Positions 8,808-16,980 of a stretch of 44,937 nucleotides of DNA are shown one piece after another (position 1 is the first letter of the stretch; every line of letters starts with the position of its first letter). Position numbers and translations under genes: made by a program. The DNA is taken from assembly GCA_019639255.1 (NCBI GenBank), contig JAHBSF010000043.1, positions 1 through 44,937 on the forward strand, given 5' to 3'. A model generated the notes under the pieces. It did no database searches. It worked only from the letters and a program-made list of their open reading frames with translations, and had not been told where the DNA came from. The DNA is from Acidobacteriota bacterium. GTDB lineage: Bacteria > Acidobacteriota > Blastocatellia > RBC074.

Positions 8808-9635
8808 CTATTCGCGCATAGCATCGGTCAATTGATCCACAGGGGCTTGATTTGCCGCGCAGTCGAGCGTTTTGACGCCGCGCGAAAGCAGAACTACGCG
8901 GTCGGCGTAACGCGCAACGATTTCTATGTTGTGCGTGCTTGCAAGCAGAGCCGTGCCCGAGCGCGCAGCCCGCTGCATCGACGCCAGTATGTCGGCGCCC
9001 GTAGCCGGATCGAGTTGCGATATGAACTCGTCGGCGAGGATCAGTTGCGGGCGCTGCATCAGCGCGCGCGCAATGGCTACGCGCTGGCGCTCGCCGCCCG
9101 AAAGCAGCGCAACCTTTTCTTCGGCCTTGTGCGCGATGCGCAGATCGTCGAGCAGGGCAAGGGCTTCGCGCCGGTCTTGTTCGCTCACGGATCTGAAAAT
9201 CGCGCCTAATCCCTGTATGCGGCCGAGCGCTCCCGCAAGCACGTTTTCGATTGCAGTCATCGAGCGTACGAGTCCGAGCTGTTGCGGAATGTAGGCGACG
9301 CGCGGATCCAGCCTGCGCACTCCCCACGCGGAGCGGCGCGGCGCGGGATTGCGTCCGAGCACGAGTATGGAGCCGCGCGTGGGAGAGATAAAGCCGCGCG
9401 CGAGTTTGAGCAGCGTAGTCTTTCCGCCGCCGCTTGCGCCCACCAGCATGACAAACTCGCCGGGCCTTACGATCAAATCCACATCGCGCAGCACCGGGCG
9501 CGCCGCAGCATAGGCGAACGACACGGCGCGCGCCTCGATTGCGCAGGGAAGTTCATCAGCCGGATGATCCGGCCGATGAGTTTCCGGTTGATGGTTGCTC
9601 GTCGGAACGGACACTTTAGCGAAGACGTTCGACAT
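8808..9635 (-). CDS. phnC: PhnC-type ABC transporter ATP-binding protein
   Basis: A 275-residue ATPase. Walker A is GASGGGKTT (66-74), the Q-loop is at PQQLG (about 117-121), the ABC signature is LSGGERQRV (178-186), Walker B is LILADE (198-203), and the switch His lies in STHN. The first ~30 residues are a hydrophilic extension not typical of PhnC. Its start overlaps the 3' end of the binding-protein gene by 20 bases, indicating translational coupling. It should power import with the PhnE-type permease downstream. Similarity to PhnC over other importer ATPases rests mainly on its PhnD and PhnE neighbours. Confidence 0.88.
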   Translation of the reverse strand: MSNVFAKVSVPTSNHQPETHRPDHPADELPCAIEARAVSFAYAAARPVLRDVDLIVRPGEFVMLVGASGGGKTTLLKLARGFISPTRGSILVLGRNPAPRRSAWGVRRLDPRVAYIPQQLGLVRSMTAIENVLAGALGRIQGLGAIFRSVSEQDRREALALLDDLRIAHKAEEKVALLSGGERQRVAIARALMQRPQLILADEFISQLDPATGADILASMQRAARSGTALLASTHNIEIVARYADRVVLLSRGVKTLDCAANQAPVDQLTDAMRE

Positions 9636-10563
9636 ACTGAAGCTGCGTCGCCTGGAGAAACCCGTTGAGCGACGCCAGATGTTCTTCGGTCGTCGTCTCC
9701 TTGAAGCCGACGAAGATCGCCGAGATGAACTTGCGCATCATGGGCCGGCGCTCGGGTTTGCCGAGTTCGAGCAGCGCCGCCTTGAGCTGGGAACGCAGCG
9801 GCTCTTCGAGCGATTTGGCGAACGCCACGCCGTGCGACGGAATCGGTCCCTGCCGCTCGATGACGCGCGTCGCGGCAAGCACATCGCGGTAAAGCTTCTC
9901 TGCCACGTCTCCGGCGATCACCGTAGCGTCGACCTGCTTTTGCTTGAGGGCTTCATAAGCCTGCGCGTAACCTCCGGCAAACAGCACATCGCCGAAAAAC
10001 TTCTTCGGATCGACTTCCTTTCCGGGTTCGGTCGAAAGCAGCCCGAGTTCTACGAGCCGCGCCATCGGCGCTACGTACCCCGATGTCGAAAGCTGGCTCG
10101 GCAGCGCTACGCGTTTGCCCTTCAGGTCTTCGAGCTTCTGCGCGGGGCTGTCGGGCGCGACGATCCAGTAGGAGAAATAATAGGGTTCTTCCTTCTTGTC
10201 CTGGTCGATGATGACCTCGCGCAGTTCGGCGAGGGCGACCTCGGCGCCTGCGTATTTCTGCGCGAGAGCAAGCGGCCACGCGCTCATAAACGCCGCCTGA
10301 GCATGCCCGAAGCGCAACGCCTCGACCGCTCCCGCATAGCTTGTCGGGAATACCAGCTCGACCTCGCGGTTGAGCTGCGCCTTCAGAAACTCCTCGATTT
10401 CCCGGGCGTCTGAGGCCAGTTGTTCTGCTGTGTTGGTCGGCTGAACCGCAATGACGATTCTGGATTGCGCGGGAGCCCCCCCGCAGGCGCTCATCAATAA
10501 TATCGAAGCGATAATCAAAATCAGAATCAGTAAGCGCATATACAGAGTTGGAAATGCGATCAT
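9616..10563 (-). CDS. phnD: PhnD-type phosphonate/phosphite-binding lipoprotein
   Basis: A 315-residue periplasmic binding protein and first gene of the minus-strand set. The N-terminal hydrophobic segment ends in a lipobox (LLMSAC), so it is a lipoprotein. The mature part has PhnD-family features: AVQPTNTAEQ near the N-terminus, FPTSYAGAVEALRFGHAQAAFMS in the ligand-binding lobe (shown only in outline) and LKGKRVALPSQLSTSGY. The start at 10563 is supported by AAAGGAGA about 6 bases upstream; an internal Met at residue 9 would also leave a full signal peptide. No C-P lyase or phosphonatase genes lie in the window, so downstream use of the substrate is unseen. Confidence 0.9.
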   Translation of the reverse strand: MIAFPTLYMRLLILILIIASILLMSACGGAPAQSRIVIAVQPTNTAEQLASDAREIEEFLKAQLNREVELVFPTSYAGAVEALRFGHAQAAFMSAWPLALAQKYAGAEVALAELREVIIDQDKKEEPYYFSYWIVAPDSPAQKLEDLKGKRVALPSQLSTSGYVAPMARLVELGLLSTEPGKEVDPKKFFGDVLFAGGYAQAYEALKQKQVDATVIAGDVAEKLYRDVLAATRVIERQGPIPSHGVAFAKSLEEPLRSQLKAALLELGKPERRPMMRKFISAIFVGFKETTTEEHLASLNGFLQATQLQYVERLR

Positions 10564-10639
10564 TCGGAATCTCCTTTGTAGGAATTATGAGATCGGGAAT
10601 GACGGATTGTACCCGATCCGTCGGCAAAATCACCAGAAA

Positions 10640-10757
10640 CGGGGAGAAAAGAGAGATAACGGAACAGACGAAATAAGACGGAACAAACGGAAAAAATTAT
10701 CCCCTTCCGTTTGTTCCGTCTTATTTCGTCTGTTCCGTTATCTCTCTTTTCTCCCCG
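10640..10757. repeat. Palindromic repeat, perfect 53-bp arms
   Basis: Left arm 10640-10692 and right arm 10705-10757 are identical reverse complements over 53 bases, with a 12-base loop (AAAATTATCCCC). It is the longest perfect copy in the window. The arms contain spaced GGAAC/GAAAT units at roughly 9-10 base steps. The right arm overlaps the 3' end of the midA-like gene. Confidence 0.96.
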
Positions 10758-11833
10758 ACCGGGCATTCCTGTATTGATTGAGGGCTGTGTTTTTCCATCG
10801 TGAGCACGCGGAAGCTGCCCGAAATCCCCTGCGGCGCAAACATCTGCTTGAGCGCAAGCCGCCGTTGCAGCGCCCCCGGAGTCTCATCGCCCGCACTCGC
10901 CGCAAGCTGCGCCGCGCGGTCCAGCAATCCGAGCCCGATCAGATAATCCGTCAACCGCACGAACGATAAGGTTTCCAGCCCGAAATCCCGGCCGTATTCC
11001 ATAAGCGCCGAAAAATTCACGCTTGCCGTTATGTCCTGTTTCCCGGCGTTCGTAAGCGGATCGTCTTCGAGCCTGTGTCTGTGAAAAGCGCGCAGCGTGC
11101 CTTGTGTTCGGTCGGGCGTGTAAAGCCGCGCCGCAATGTCTCCATAATCGATCGCAATCAGCCGGCCGCGCTTCAGGCTTCGTCCGATCCTTTTCAACCA
11201 ATCGATTGAGTCCCGCGAAATCTCGGCGCGCTGCCCGTCGGAAAGCTGCGCCCCGGCGCGCTTCCAGATAATCCCAAGTTCCGGATGCGACAGCGGCCCG
11301 GTTTGCCAATGGCAGCGGCCGTCCTCGCCCGTTGCAACATGGAGTTCGAGCAGTTCCGCGTTTCGCTGCTCTATGACGTGCACCGGCAGCGCATCGAAAA
11401 ATTCATTGGCGAAAAACACTCCCTCGATCGGGCCGTACTGCGCCAGATCATCCGTGTCGTGAGTCCAGTCAACGGTTGTCGCAAAATCCGCGAGGATTTC
11501 TTGCTGCGCTCGCCGCAGCGCGGGGCTTATCTCACAGCATACGTATTTCAGACGCGCAAACAAATCGGCGTGATGCGCGCGAATCACCGAAAGAGCGTCG
11601 CGCGCAAATTCGCCTCGCCCCGGTCCGAGTTCTACTATGGTGAATGCGGGCGGACGCCCAAGCGCGCGATCGATTGCAGAGAATTCTTCGGCCAGCAGCG
11701 CTCCGAAAAGTTCGTGCACCTGCGCGGCGGTGTAGAAATCTCCGTCGCGGCCGAATTGACGGTCTGATGTCGTGTAATAGCCGCCGCCTTCGTCATAAAG
11801 CGCGGCGCGCATAAAGTCGGCGAATGTAGGCAC
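10721..11833 (-). CDS. MidA/NDUFAF7-family SAM-dependent methyltransferase
   Basis: A 370-residue class I methyltransferase (DUF185). It has the family N-terminus (TFADFMRAALYDEGGGYY), FGRDGDFYTA, the SAM-binding motif VELGPGRGEFARD (starting near residue 67), EISPALRRAQ and GVFFANEFFDALPVH. Eukaryotic members methylate a complex I subunit during assembly; the bacterial target is not established. The C-terminal residues KREITEQTK and the stop are encoded by the palindrome at 10640-10757, so the original stop was probably lost or displaced. The domain itself ends before this tail. The gene is followed by phnD after the repeat and may be transcribed separately from it. Confidence 0.9.
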   Translation of the reverse strand: MPTFADFMRAALYDEGGGYYTTSDRQFGRDGDFYTAAQVHELFGALLAEEFSAIDRALGRPPAFTIVELGPGRGEFARDALSVIRAHHADLFARLKYVCCEISPALRRAQQEILADFATTVDWTHDTDDLAQYGPIEGVFFANEFFDALPVHVIEQRNAELLELHVATGEDGRCHWQTGPLSHPELGIIWKRAGAQLSDGQRAEISRDSIDWLKRIGRSLKRGRLIAIDYGDIAARLYTPDRTQGTLRAFHRHRLEDDPLTNAGKQDITASVNFSALMEYGRDFGLETLSFVRLTDYLIGLGLLDRAAQLAASAGDETPGALQRRLALKQMFAPQGISGSFRVLTMEKHSPQSIQECPVGEKREITEQTK

Positions 11834-11849
11834 GGCTTACAATAGAGAA

Positions 11850-11918
11850 TAGGCCGCGGAAAACAGAATGTTTGTTCCGCGAATTTCGCGTTTTCATTTC
11901 CGCGTGTTCCGCGGTCTC
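11850..11918. repeat. Degenerate palindrome-family copy
   Basis: GGCCGCGGAAAACAGAATG faces TTTCCGCGTGTTCCGCGGTC, giving a short GCCGCGGAA/TTCCGCGG pairing, with spaced TTCCGCG units resembling the family. It lies between two minus-strand genes and reaches the stop codon of the following secreted-protein gene. Confidence 0.45.
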
Positions 11919-12458
11919 TTACTGTGTGCTTCCCTTGGAAGCGATATCTGCTTCGGCGATGGCTTCGGCAAGCGCCCGCTGCTCGCGCGCATCCTTGAGT
12001 TTCGGCGCAAGCGCCTTCATCTCGGCACTCTGCCGCAGGGCTGCTTCCTTGAACTTGTTGAGCGCCTTGACTACGAGCGGGTCCTTGCGTTCGTGAGCGT
12101 CGTCGAGTTTCTCCATCGCTTCGGAGAGGATGTTTCTGTAATCCACGAGCAGTTCCAGGGGCGACCCCGAGGGCAGCGGTCCCCAGCGTTCTTCGTCCTT
12201 CTTTTTCTGCACCGCGTTCGGATTGGCGAGCACCAGCAATCGGCGGTCGGCGGCGTGTATGAATACTTCTATGCGCTGATCGATGATCTGCACTTCGCGT
12301 ATCAGATCGGCTTCGCCCTCCGTCAGATGATCGCGCTGCGATTGCGCCCTCGCATCGATTGCCGCGATTGCAAGGGCTGACGGCAGCAGAACTGAATATG
12401 CGATCAGCAGAAGTCTATGCAACGGTTTATGCGTGAAGGGGTGTTTTTCGTGCTGCAT
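11919..12458 (-). CDS. Small secreted protein of unknown function
   Basis: A 179-residue protein with an N-terminal signal peptide (hydrophobic core LLLIAYSVLLPSALAIAA, likely cut near DARAQ). The mature part is charged and mostly helical (DHLTEGEADLIREVQIIDQR, ending in KALAPKLKDAREQRALAEAI), suggesting an exported coiled-coil-like protein. I do not recognise a named domain. Its ATG shares one base with the stop of the upstream TPR gene (TGATG at 12460-12456), a strong sign of translational coupling and a shared role in the envelope. The 3' end abuts a decayed repeat. Confidence 0.75.
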   Translation of the reverse strand: MQHEKHPFTHKPLHRLLLIAYSVLLPSALAIAAIDARAQSQRDHLTEGEADLIREVQIIDQRIEVFIHAADRRLLVLANPNAVQKKKDEERWGPLPSGSPLELLVDYRNILSEAMEKLDDAHERKDPLVVKALNKFKEAALRQSAEMKALAPKLKDAREQRALAEAIAEADIASKGSTQ

Positions 12459-13933
12459 CAGTTTTTCCTGCGTTTTCCCTGACCTTCCTGGATCTGCCGC
12501 TTGAGCGACGGCAGGCGGAGCTTCACCTTGTCGATTTCCAGTTGGTTTTCCGTAGAAGCCAACTGCAGGAAGTTTTCATAGGCTTTGAGCGCCTGCTCGA
12601 AGTCTCCGAGTTTGTCGAAGCATATGCCGAGCAGATACAGCGACACGGCCGCGCGGCGGCGGTCCCCGAGTTGCTGCTGGCGTCTCAGAATCCAGAGGTA
12701 TTCCGCCGCGGCGCCCGAATAGTCGTCCATTTCAAAAAGCGCGGTGGCAAGGTTCGTATGCGCGAAGTATGCGACATCTTCGGGCGGACTGGCCGCAAGC
12801 ACCGCTCGCAGAATCGGCGTTGCCTCTTCAAAGCGCCGCGTTCTTACCATTGCGGTCGCTATGCCCAGTTGATGGCGCGGCTGACCGGGTTCGAGCCGCG
12901 CCGCCGCTGCATATTGTTCGAGCGCTTTTTCGGGCTGCGAGCCGAGATATAGTTCCGCGAGCCGCGCGCGCAGTTCGGCGCGTGAGGGCTGCTCGGCTAC
13001 GAGCTTTTCAAGCGCCGCAATCGCTTCTGCGGCCCTTCCGGAATTGATCATCGCCGCCGCCATCTGCGTGCGCGCGTCGCTGTTGTCGGGCTCGGCCGAT
13101 ACAACCGTTTGCAGCAGTTCTATGGCTTCGGGGTATTGTTCGTTGCGCGCGTAGACTTCGGCGAGGCGCAGCCGCAACTGGGTATCGGGTTCGAGTTCGA
13201 GCGCGGCTTGCAGGTCGCGCACGGCTTCGGGCAGACGCCGCAGCGCAATGTAGGCTTCGGCGCGCGAACGCAGCGCTGCGCCCTGACGCGGATTGCGCAC
13301 GATCGCTTCGTTGAGGCTCGCCAGGGCTTCTTGATGTTTTTCGCGTATGACGAGCGCCGCGCCGAGCACGGTCCAGGTCGAGGATCGGTCGTCGCCCGAA
13401 GCAATCGCCGCTTTTGCCTCGGTGATCGCTTCGTCTATGCGGTTGGAGTCGAGCAGCAGTTCGGCAAGCCCCGCGTGCGCGGCGCCTGTTTTCGGCTGAA
13501 GTTCGAGCGCGCGGCGATATGCAGATTCCGCATCCTCGCTCCGCCCCTCGGCAAGTGCGATCTCGCCGCGCACGACGTGTGCGCGCGCCGTCATGCTGCG
13601 CAGCTCTTCGGAATCGCTGAATTCCGAGAGCAGCTTCAGCACCGACTCGATCGAAGTCGAGGCTTCTTTCACGCGTCCGAGCGAAAGTAATGCCACGCTG
13701 CGCTGAAACTCCGCAGGCCACAGCCCCGGATCCAGCTTGAGCGCCTCGCCGTAATACTCTACGGCCTTGGCCAGATCCCCCGATTGATGGGCTTTTTGCC
13801 CCGCTTCAAACAGGGCCGCCGCCTGTTGCTGCGGATCCTGCGGCCAAGGGTCGATCGCTTTGTTTTCAGCGAACGGTAAAACAAACAGCGCCGTCAACAG
13901 TATTTGAGCCGTAAATAACAAGCCTGATGCCAC
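12458..13933 (-). CDS. Exported tetratricopeptide-repeat protein
   Basis: A 491-residue protein with a signal peptide (LLFTAQILLTALFVLPFAEN) followed by TPR units from about residue 37 to the end (first: AAALFEAGQKAHQSGDLAKA; later copies every ~34 residues, many with the pattern A..LG....A). It is probably a periplasmic or envelope scaffold; there is no catalytic domain. It is the first gene of a two-gene unit whose second member overlaps its stop by one base. No specific partner can be inferred beyond that coupled protein. Confidence 0.88.
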   Translation of the reverse strand: MASGLLFTAQILLTALFVLPFAENKAIDPWPQDPQQQAAALFEAGQKAHQSGDLAKAVEYYGEALKLDPGLWPAEFQRSVALLSLGRVKEASTSIESVLKLLSEFSDSEELRSMTARAHVVRGEIALAEGRSEDAESAYRRALELQPKTGAAHAGLAELLLDSNRIDEAITEAKAAIASGDDRSSTWTVLGAALVIREKHQEALASLNEAIVRNPRQGAALRSRAEAYIALRRLPEAVRDLQAALELEPDTQLRLRLAEVYARNEQYPEAIELLQTVVSAEPDNSDARTQMAAAMINSGRAAEAIAALEKLVAEQPSRAELRARLAELYLGSQPEKALEQYAAAARLEPGQPRHQLGIATAMVRTRRFEEATPILRAVLAASPPEDVAYFAHTNLATALFEMDDYSGAAAEYLWILRRQQQLGDRRRAAVSLYLLGICFDKLGDFEQALKAYENFLQLASTENQLEIDKVKLRLPSLKRQIQEGQGKRRKN

Positions 13934-14550
13934 CTCATCGCTTTATTCGTGCGCGATGATGATAGCATCAGGCCGGGTAAGATTGAACCAGGGCGAAGGG
14001 ATGGAAGATCGAAGCGCGCCGACCGCGCTCCGGATCGTCCGGATATGGCGGGATGTGATGCGCTGGGTTGCCCTGTTTGCGGGTCCTTTGTACGTCCTGC
14101 TTAAAGCAAGCATCGTGCCGCTGATGTTCAAGCCCGGCTATCTGTTGACTGCTATGGAGTTTTGTTGCCTGGCCGGGCGATCGCACAATCGGCATACCCG
14201 ACAAAGTTGTTGCTTCGGACGGCGTGCGCCACAAAATCGTGGCGCGGGGGCGGGGTCGCAGTTCGAGATTTGTGAGTTATGTACATCCGGGCATCGGGAA
14301 GGGACGGGACGAGATTGCCGGGAGGCGGATATTAAATTGTTGCCTTCAGACAATAGTGTCATCCATAATGCGCCCCTGACACAAAAATGTAAGGTTAAGG
14401 GCATGCGGCGGGCGGGTAGAAGGAAAGTCGCGGCGGTCGTAAGAGTCTTGTAGCGGGGCAGGCAGGCATGCGAGGATTCGGGCGTGGACGGCGGCGGATT
14501 GGATGAGCAACGGCGTTTGAATCCGCGCAAAATGGCTTCATATAAGCGGA
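13934..14550. other. Gap without a confident gene
   Basis: About 600 bases with no supported gene. A plus-strand open frame at 13956-14453 encodes a short hydrophobic stretch (MRWVALFAGPLYVLLKASIV) and then loses protein-like character. From about 14172 another frame reads IGIPDKVVASDGVRHKIVAR before a stop near 14380. This could be a frameshifted gene remnant, but I recognise no family. Confidence 0.4.
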
Positions 14551-14566
14551 AGGCACGGGTTTTGCA
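14551..14566 (+). promoter_or_regulatory. Candidate sigma-54 (-24/-12) promoter
   Basis: AGGCACGGGTTTTGCA matches the sigma-54 consensus TGGCACG-N4-TTGCW at all positions but the first, with the invariant GG and GC separated by exactly 10 bases (GG 14552-14553, GC 14564-14565). The predicted transcript would begin near 14577, giving a ~67-base leader to the ATG at 14644. No activator gene is adjacent. Confidence 0.6.
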
Positions 14567-14643
14567 ATTCTACATGTCTGCGGCTGTTGTGCTGCAATCG
14601 TTTCAACCCATCGTAGTCCAACCCAACCGAAGGAGAAATCTAT

Positions 14644-14976
14644 ATGTCTGAAACAAGCGGAGGAGAAAAAGGGATGGCGCAGCAATTGTCTGCGGTGGAT
14701 ATTCAGGAGCGGATATCGCTTCGGGCTTACGCAATCTATCTGGAGCGCGGGGGCGACGGGGGAGATCCGTTGGATGACTGGCTGGCTGCGGAAAGCGAGG
14801 TGATGGCGGAGTTGAGCGTCGAGGCTCCGGCCGCACAGAAGAAGCCCGCCGCGCGTCGTCGCGCAAATTCAGGTACGGCGAAATCGAAGTCAAAGGCCGC
14901 GGCGCCCGAAGCCGGAGCGGCTAAGCCGGCGAGATCCTCGAAGCGTTCAAAGAGCGCGCCCAAGCCCGCCGAATAG
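14644..14976 (+). CDS. DUF2934 protein with Ala/Lys-rich tail
   Basis: A 110-residue protein. The DUF2934 core (about residues 20-52) reads IQERISLRAYAIYLERGGDG followed by PLDDWLAAESEV, the family pattern. The C-terminal half is rich in Ala, Lys, Pro and Ser (KKPAARRRA, KSKSKAAA), resembling histone-H1-like tails and suggesting nucleic-acid binding; that role is inference. AGGAG at 14631-14635 lies 8 bases before the ATG. A well-formed sigma-54 promoter sits 80 bases upstream, so expression is probably conditional. DUF2934 genes are common in Acidobacteriota and related soil bacteria, with no established function. Confidence 0.85.
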   Translation: MSETSGGEKGMAQQLSAVDIQERISLRAYAIYLERGGDGGDPLDDWLAAESEVMAELSVEAPAAQKKPAARRRANSGTAKSKSKAAAPEAGAAKPARSSKRSKSAPKPAE

Positions 14977-15004
14977 ACGCGTACAAACTGAACGCATCCT
15001 TATC

Positions 15005-15076
15005 CGGCAATAAGAGAAATTGCGGAACGCGCGGAACAGGCGGAACGGCTGAAGGTCGTTCCGTTTGTTCCGGCAT
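15005..15076. repeat. Degenerate palindrome-family copy
   Basis: AAGAGAAATTGCGGAACGCGCGGAACAGGCGGAACG on the left (in short units) faces TCGTTCCGTTTGTTCCGGC on the right. GGAAC units are spaced every 9-10 bases as in other copies. It lies just upstream of the dioxygenase-family gene. Confidence 0.55.
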
Positions 15077-15097
15077 ATCCTTCCGGAGGCGTCGATT

Positions 15098-16003
15098 GTG
15101 TCGCAGTCGGATCTGTCTGTTTATTCCCGCCCCATAACCGATCTGTTTCCGCGACCCGGAGTCGTATGCGAATGGGAGCGCTTCCGGTTGAGCGACGAGG
15201 AGGTGGAGTTTTTCCACGCGCAGGGTTACCTGTCGGGCGTGCAGATGCTGGATGAGACCCAGCTTCGGGTGCTTCGCTCCGAACTCTCGGCGCTTGTCGA
15301 TCCCTCGCATCCCGGCAATTCGCTGTTCTACGAATATCACTCGAACGAATCCAGGAATCCCTCGACAGTGCTGTTTCACGCACTCGGCGCGTGGCGCGTC
15401 GAGCCGGGTTTTCACGATCTGTTGTGGCATCCCGCCTTCACCGCGCCTGCGGCGCAACTGCTCGGCGGTGCGGTGCGCTTCTGGCACGATCAGCTTTTCT
15501 GCAAACCGGCGCGTTCGGGCGGCGTAGTGGCCTGGCATCAGGATTACTCCTACTGGACGCGCACGCGGCCGCTTGCGCATCTGACGTGCTGGATCGGACT
15601 CGACGACTCTACGCGCGATAACGGCTGCCTGCATTACGTGCCGGGCAGCCACCTCTGGCCCGATCTTCCCATCACCGGGCTTGCAGGCGATATGCAGGCA
15701 ATCGAGGGCGTACTCACGCCCGAGCAGCGCGAACAATTCGCTCCGGTTGCGATAGAGTTGAAAGCCGGACAGGCTTCGTTTCATCACCCGCGAATGATCC
15801 ACGGTTCTTACGAAAACCGGTCGGAGCGCGAGCGCCGCGCTACGGTCATCAATGTATTCCGCGACGGCGTGGAATCGAATTCGGACGAGCCGCTGCTTGC
15901 GGGCGTGCCGCCGATTGCGAGGGGTGAGAAGATGGGAGGGCGGTTCTTTCCGCTGCTGTTCGATCCGCTGCAGGAAGCCGGAGGCAGGGAGAGTCAAACA
16001 TGA
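15098..16003 (+). CDS. Phytanoyl-CoA dioxygenase (PhyH) family protein
   Basis: A 301-residue Fe(II)/2-oxoglutarate-dependent oxygenase. The iron ligands are visible as H147-x-D149 (AWHQDYSYW) and a distal H235 (MIHGS), with downstream Arg residues ([11 protein letters not shown]) that may bind 2-oxoglutarate. CLHYVPGSH is a further family signature. The substrate is unknown; bacterial members hydroxylate varied small molecules. The start is GTG at 15098, set by GGAGG at 15085-15089; an open frame from 15065 would begin in repeat DNA. No biosynthetic neighbours give a pathway hint. Confidence 0.88.
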   Translation: MSQSDLSVYSRPITDLFPRPGVVCEWERFRLSDEEVEFFHAQGYLSGVQMLDETQLRVLRSELSALVDPSHPGNSLFYEYHSNESRNPSTVLFHALGAWRVEPGFHDLLWHPAFTAPAAQLLGGAVRFWHDQLFCKPARSGGVVAWHQDYSYWTRTRPLAHLTCWIGLDDSTRDNGCLHYVPGSHLWPDLPITGLAGDMQAIEGVLTPEQREQFAPVAIELKAGQASFHHPRMIHGSYENRSERERRATVINVFRDGVESNSDEPLLAGVPPIARGEKMGGRFFPLLFDPLQEAGGRESQT

Positions 16004-16016
16004 CGCAAAACGATGC

Positions 16017-16068
16017 CCTGAAGGCATGAAACCGGGTACGCGGGCGTCTCGCCCGGGCGCCCAGGGCT
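16017..16068. repeat. GC-rich short palindromes
   Basis: The stretch holds CGGGCG-TCT-CGCCCG at 16041-16055, preceded by ATGCC-CTGA-AGGCAT and followed by GGGCGCCC. Stem-loop clusters with GGGCGTCTCGCCC cores look like dispersed repeats seen in related genomes, but no second copy lies in the window. Confidence 0.35.
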
Positions 16069-16101
16069 TTTCAGCAATATCCGTTATTCTTTCCAGATGG
16101 A

Positions 16102-16662
16102 ATGCGACTGATTTTTACTCCAATTTTGTTGCTTGTCTTGGTGGCGACATTTGCTCAAACGCCCAAGAACAACCGCTGCGATCCGCCGGAAGAGACCTGT
16201 ATGGGCCCCGGATGCGAAAAACGTGTTCCGGTCATCTTCGGAAAGCCGTATGTGGTTCCAACGCTCAAAATAAAGTTGATTGACAGGAACACCAACAAAC
16301 CTGCCGCCGGGATCAAAGTGAGCGTCGGCTACGGTTTCAAATGGTTTGAATATCCCTACCCGGAACATCCCCGCGGAGTTTGGTCCGAGGCAAGTTACTC
16401 GACGGAATGTGTTGCAAATGAAGAAGGCGTTATCGAAGTAGACGAGTTTAAGGTAGAGCCTCACGGATGGTACAAAGGAGTCTATGCAAGGGAGCCTCAA
16501 TTCACAAAAGTTACCATTGGGTACGAATTGCCGTATGTCGGATCAGCCGGCAAAAATTGCGCGACGGGTACGGACATCTCTCGGTCGCAGCTTGAAAGGT
16601 GTAGGCGGAAAAATCGTTGTGAATTTACCATTAGGGATGGATGTCCAGCGGAGTGGCGCTAA
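16102..16662 (+). CDS. Secreted protein of unknown function
   Basis: A 186-residue protein with a signal peptide (LIFTPILLLVLVATFAQ). The mature part has Cys residues (CDPPEETCMGPGCEK and later C at NCAT, RCRRKNRC, DGC) that could form disulphides, and a central stretch LKIKLIDRNTNKPAAGIKVS typical of Ig-like or carboxypeptidase-regulatory-like beta-sandwich domains. No enzyme motif is seen. Codon use is clearly less GC-rich than flanking genes, suggesting acquisition. It is followed closely by a nested palindromic element. Confidence 0.65.
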   Translation: MRLIFTPILLLVLVATFAQTPKNNRCDPPEETCMGPGCEKRVPVIFGKPYVVPTLKIKLIDRNTNKPAAGIKVSVGYGFKWFEYPYPEHPRGVWSEASYSTECVANEEGVIEVDEFKVEPHGWYKGVYAREPQFTKVTIGYELPYVGSAGKNCATGTDISRSQLERCRRKNRCEFTIRDGCPAEWR

Positions 16663-16672
16663 GCTGATTAAG

Positions 16673-16910
16673 TACTCTGTAAACAAAGTTCTTTGAGTTT
16701 TTCAGCCGCGAAGCGGCGAAAGATCTGTAGCCCAGGGCGTAAGCCCTGGGTAGGTGTGGAAAAATCCCGTGAGCCCCGGAGGGGCGGAAGATCTTTCGCC
16801 CTTCCAGGGCTTGAACCTTCTTTTACTGCTGACCTGGCGCTTACGCACCAGGCTACAGAGCTTTCGCCGCTTCGCGGCTGAAAAACTCAAAGAACTTTGT
16901 TTACAGAGTA
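16673..16910. repeat. 238-bp nested palindromic element with 50-bp perfect terminal inverted repeats
   Basis: Arms 16673-16722 and 16861-16910 are perfect reverse complements (outer ends TACTCTGTAAACAAAGTTCT). Inside lie further palindromes: CAGCCGCGAAGCGGCG, CCCAGGGCGTAAGCCCTGGG (with a diverged partner CCTGGCGCTTACGCACCAGG) and CCCCGGAGGGGC. No coding potential or transposase is seen. Another copy starts at 44886 and is cut by the window end. It resembles a non-autonomous mobile or MITE-like element, though no target duplication is clear. Confidence 0.9.
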
Positions 16911-16980
16911 TTAAGTCCGTACCCTTGCCCATACGGACTGATTCAGGCGCCGGCCTGACATACGTTTTGGAGGAAGAATA

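Noticed and set aside
10640-10757. Palindromes as ordinary Rho-independent terminators
   Set aside because: Stems are far longer than usual, AT-containing, and not followed by T-tracts; some lie within operons.
13956-14453. 165-residue open frame as a membrane protein
   Set aside because: Only a short hydrophobic part looks protein-like; the remainder is Cys/Arg-rich without pattern and no ribosome site is present.
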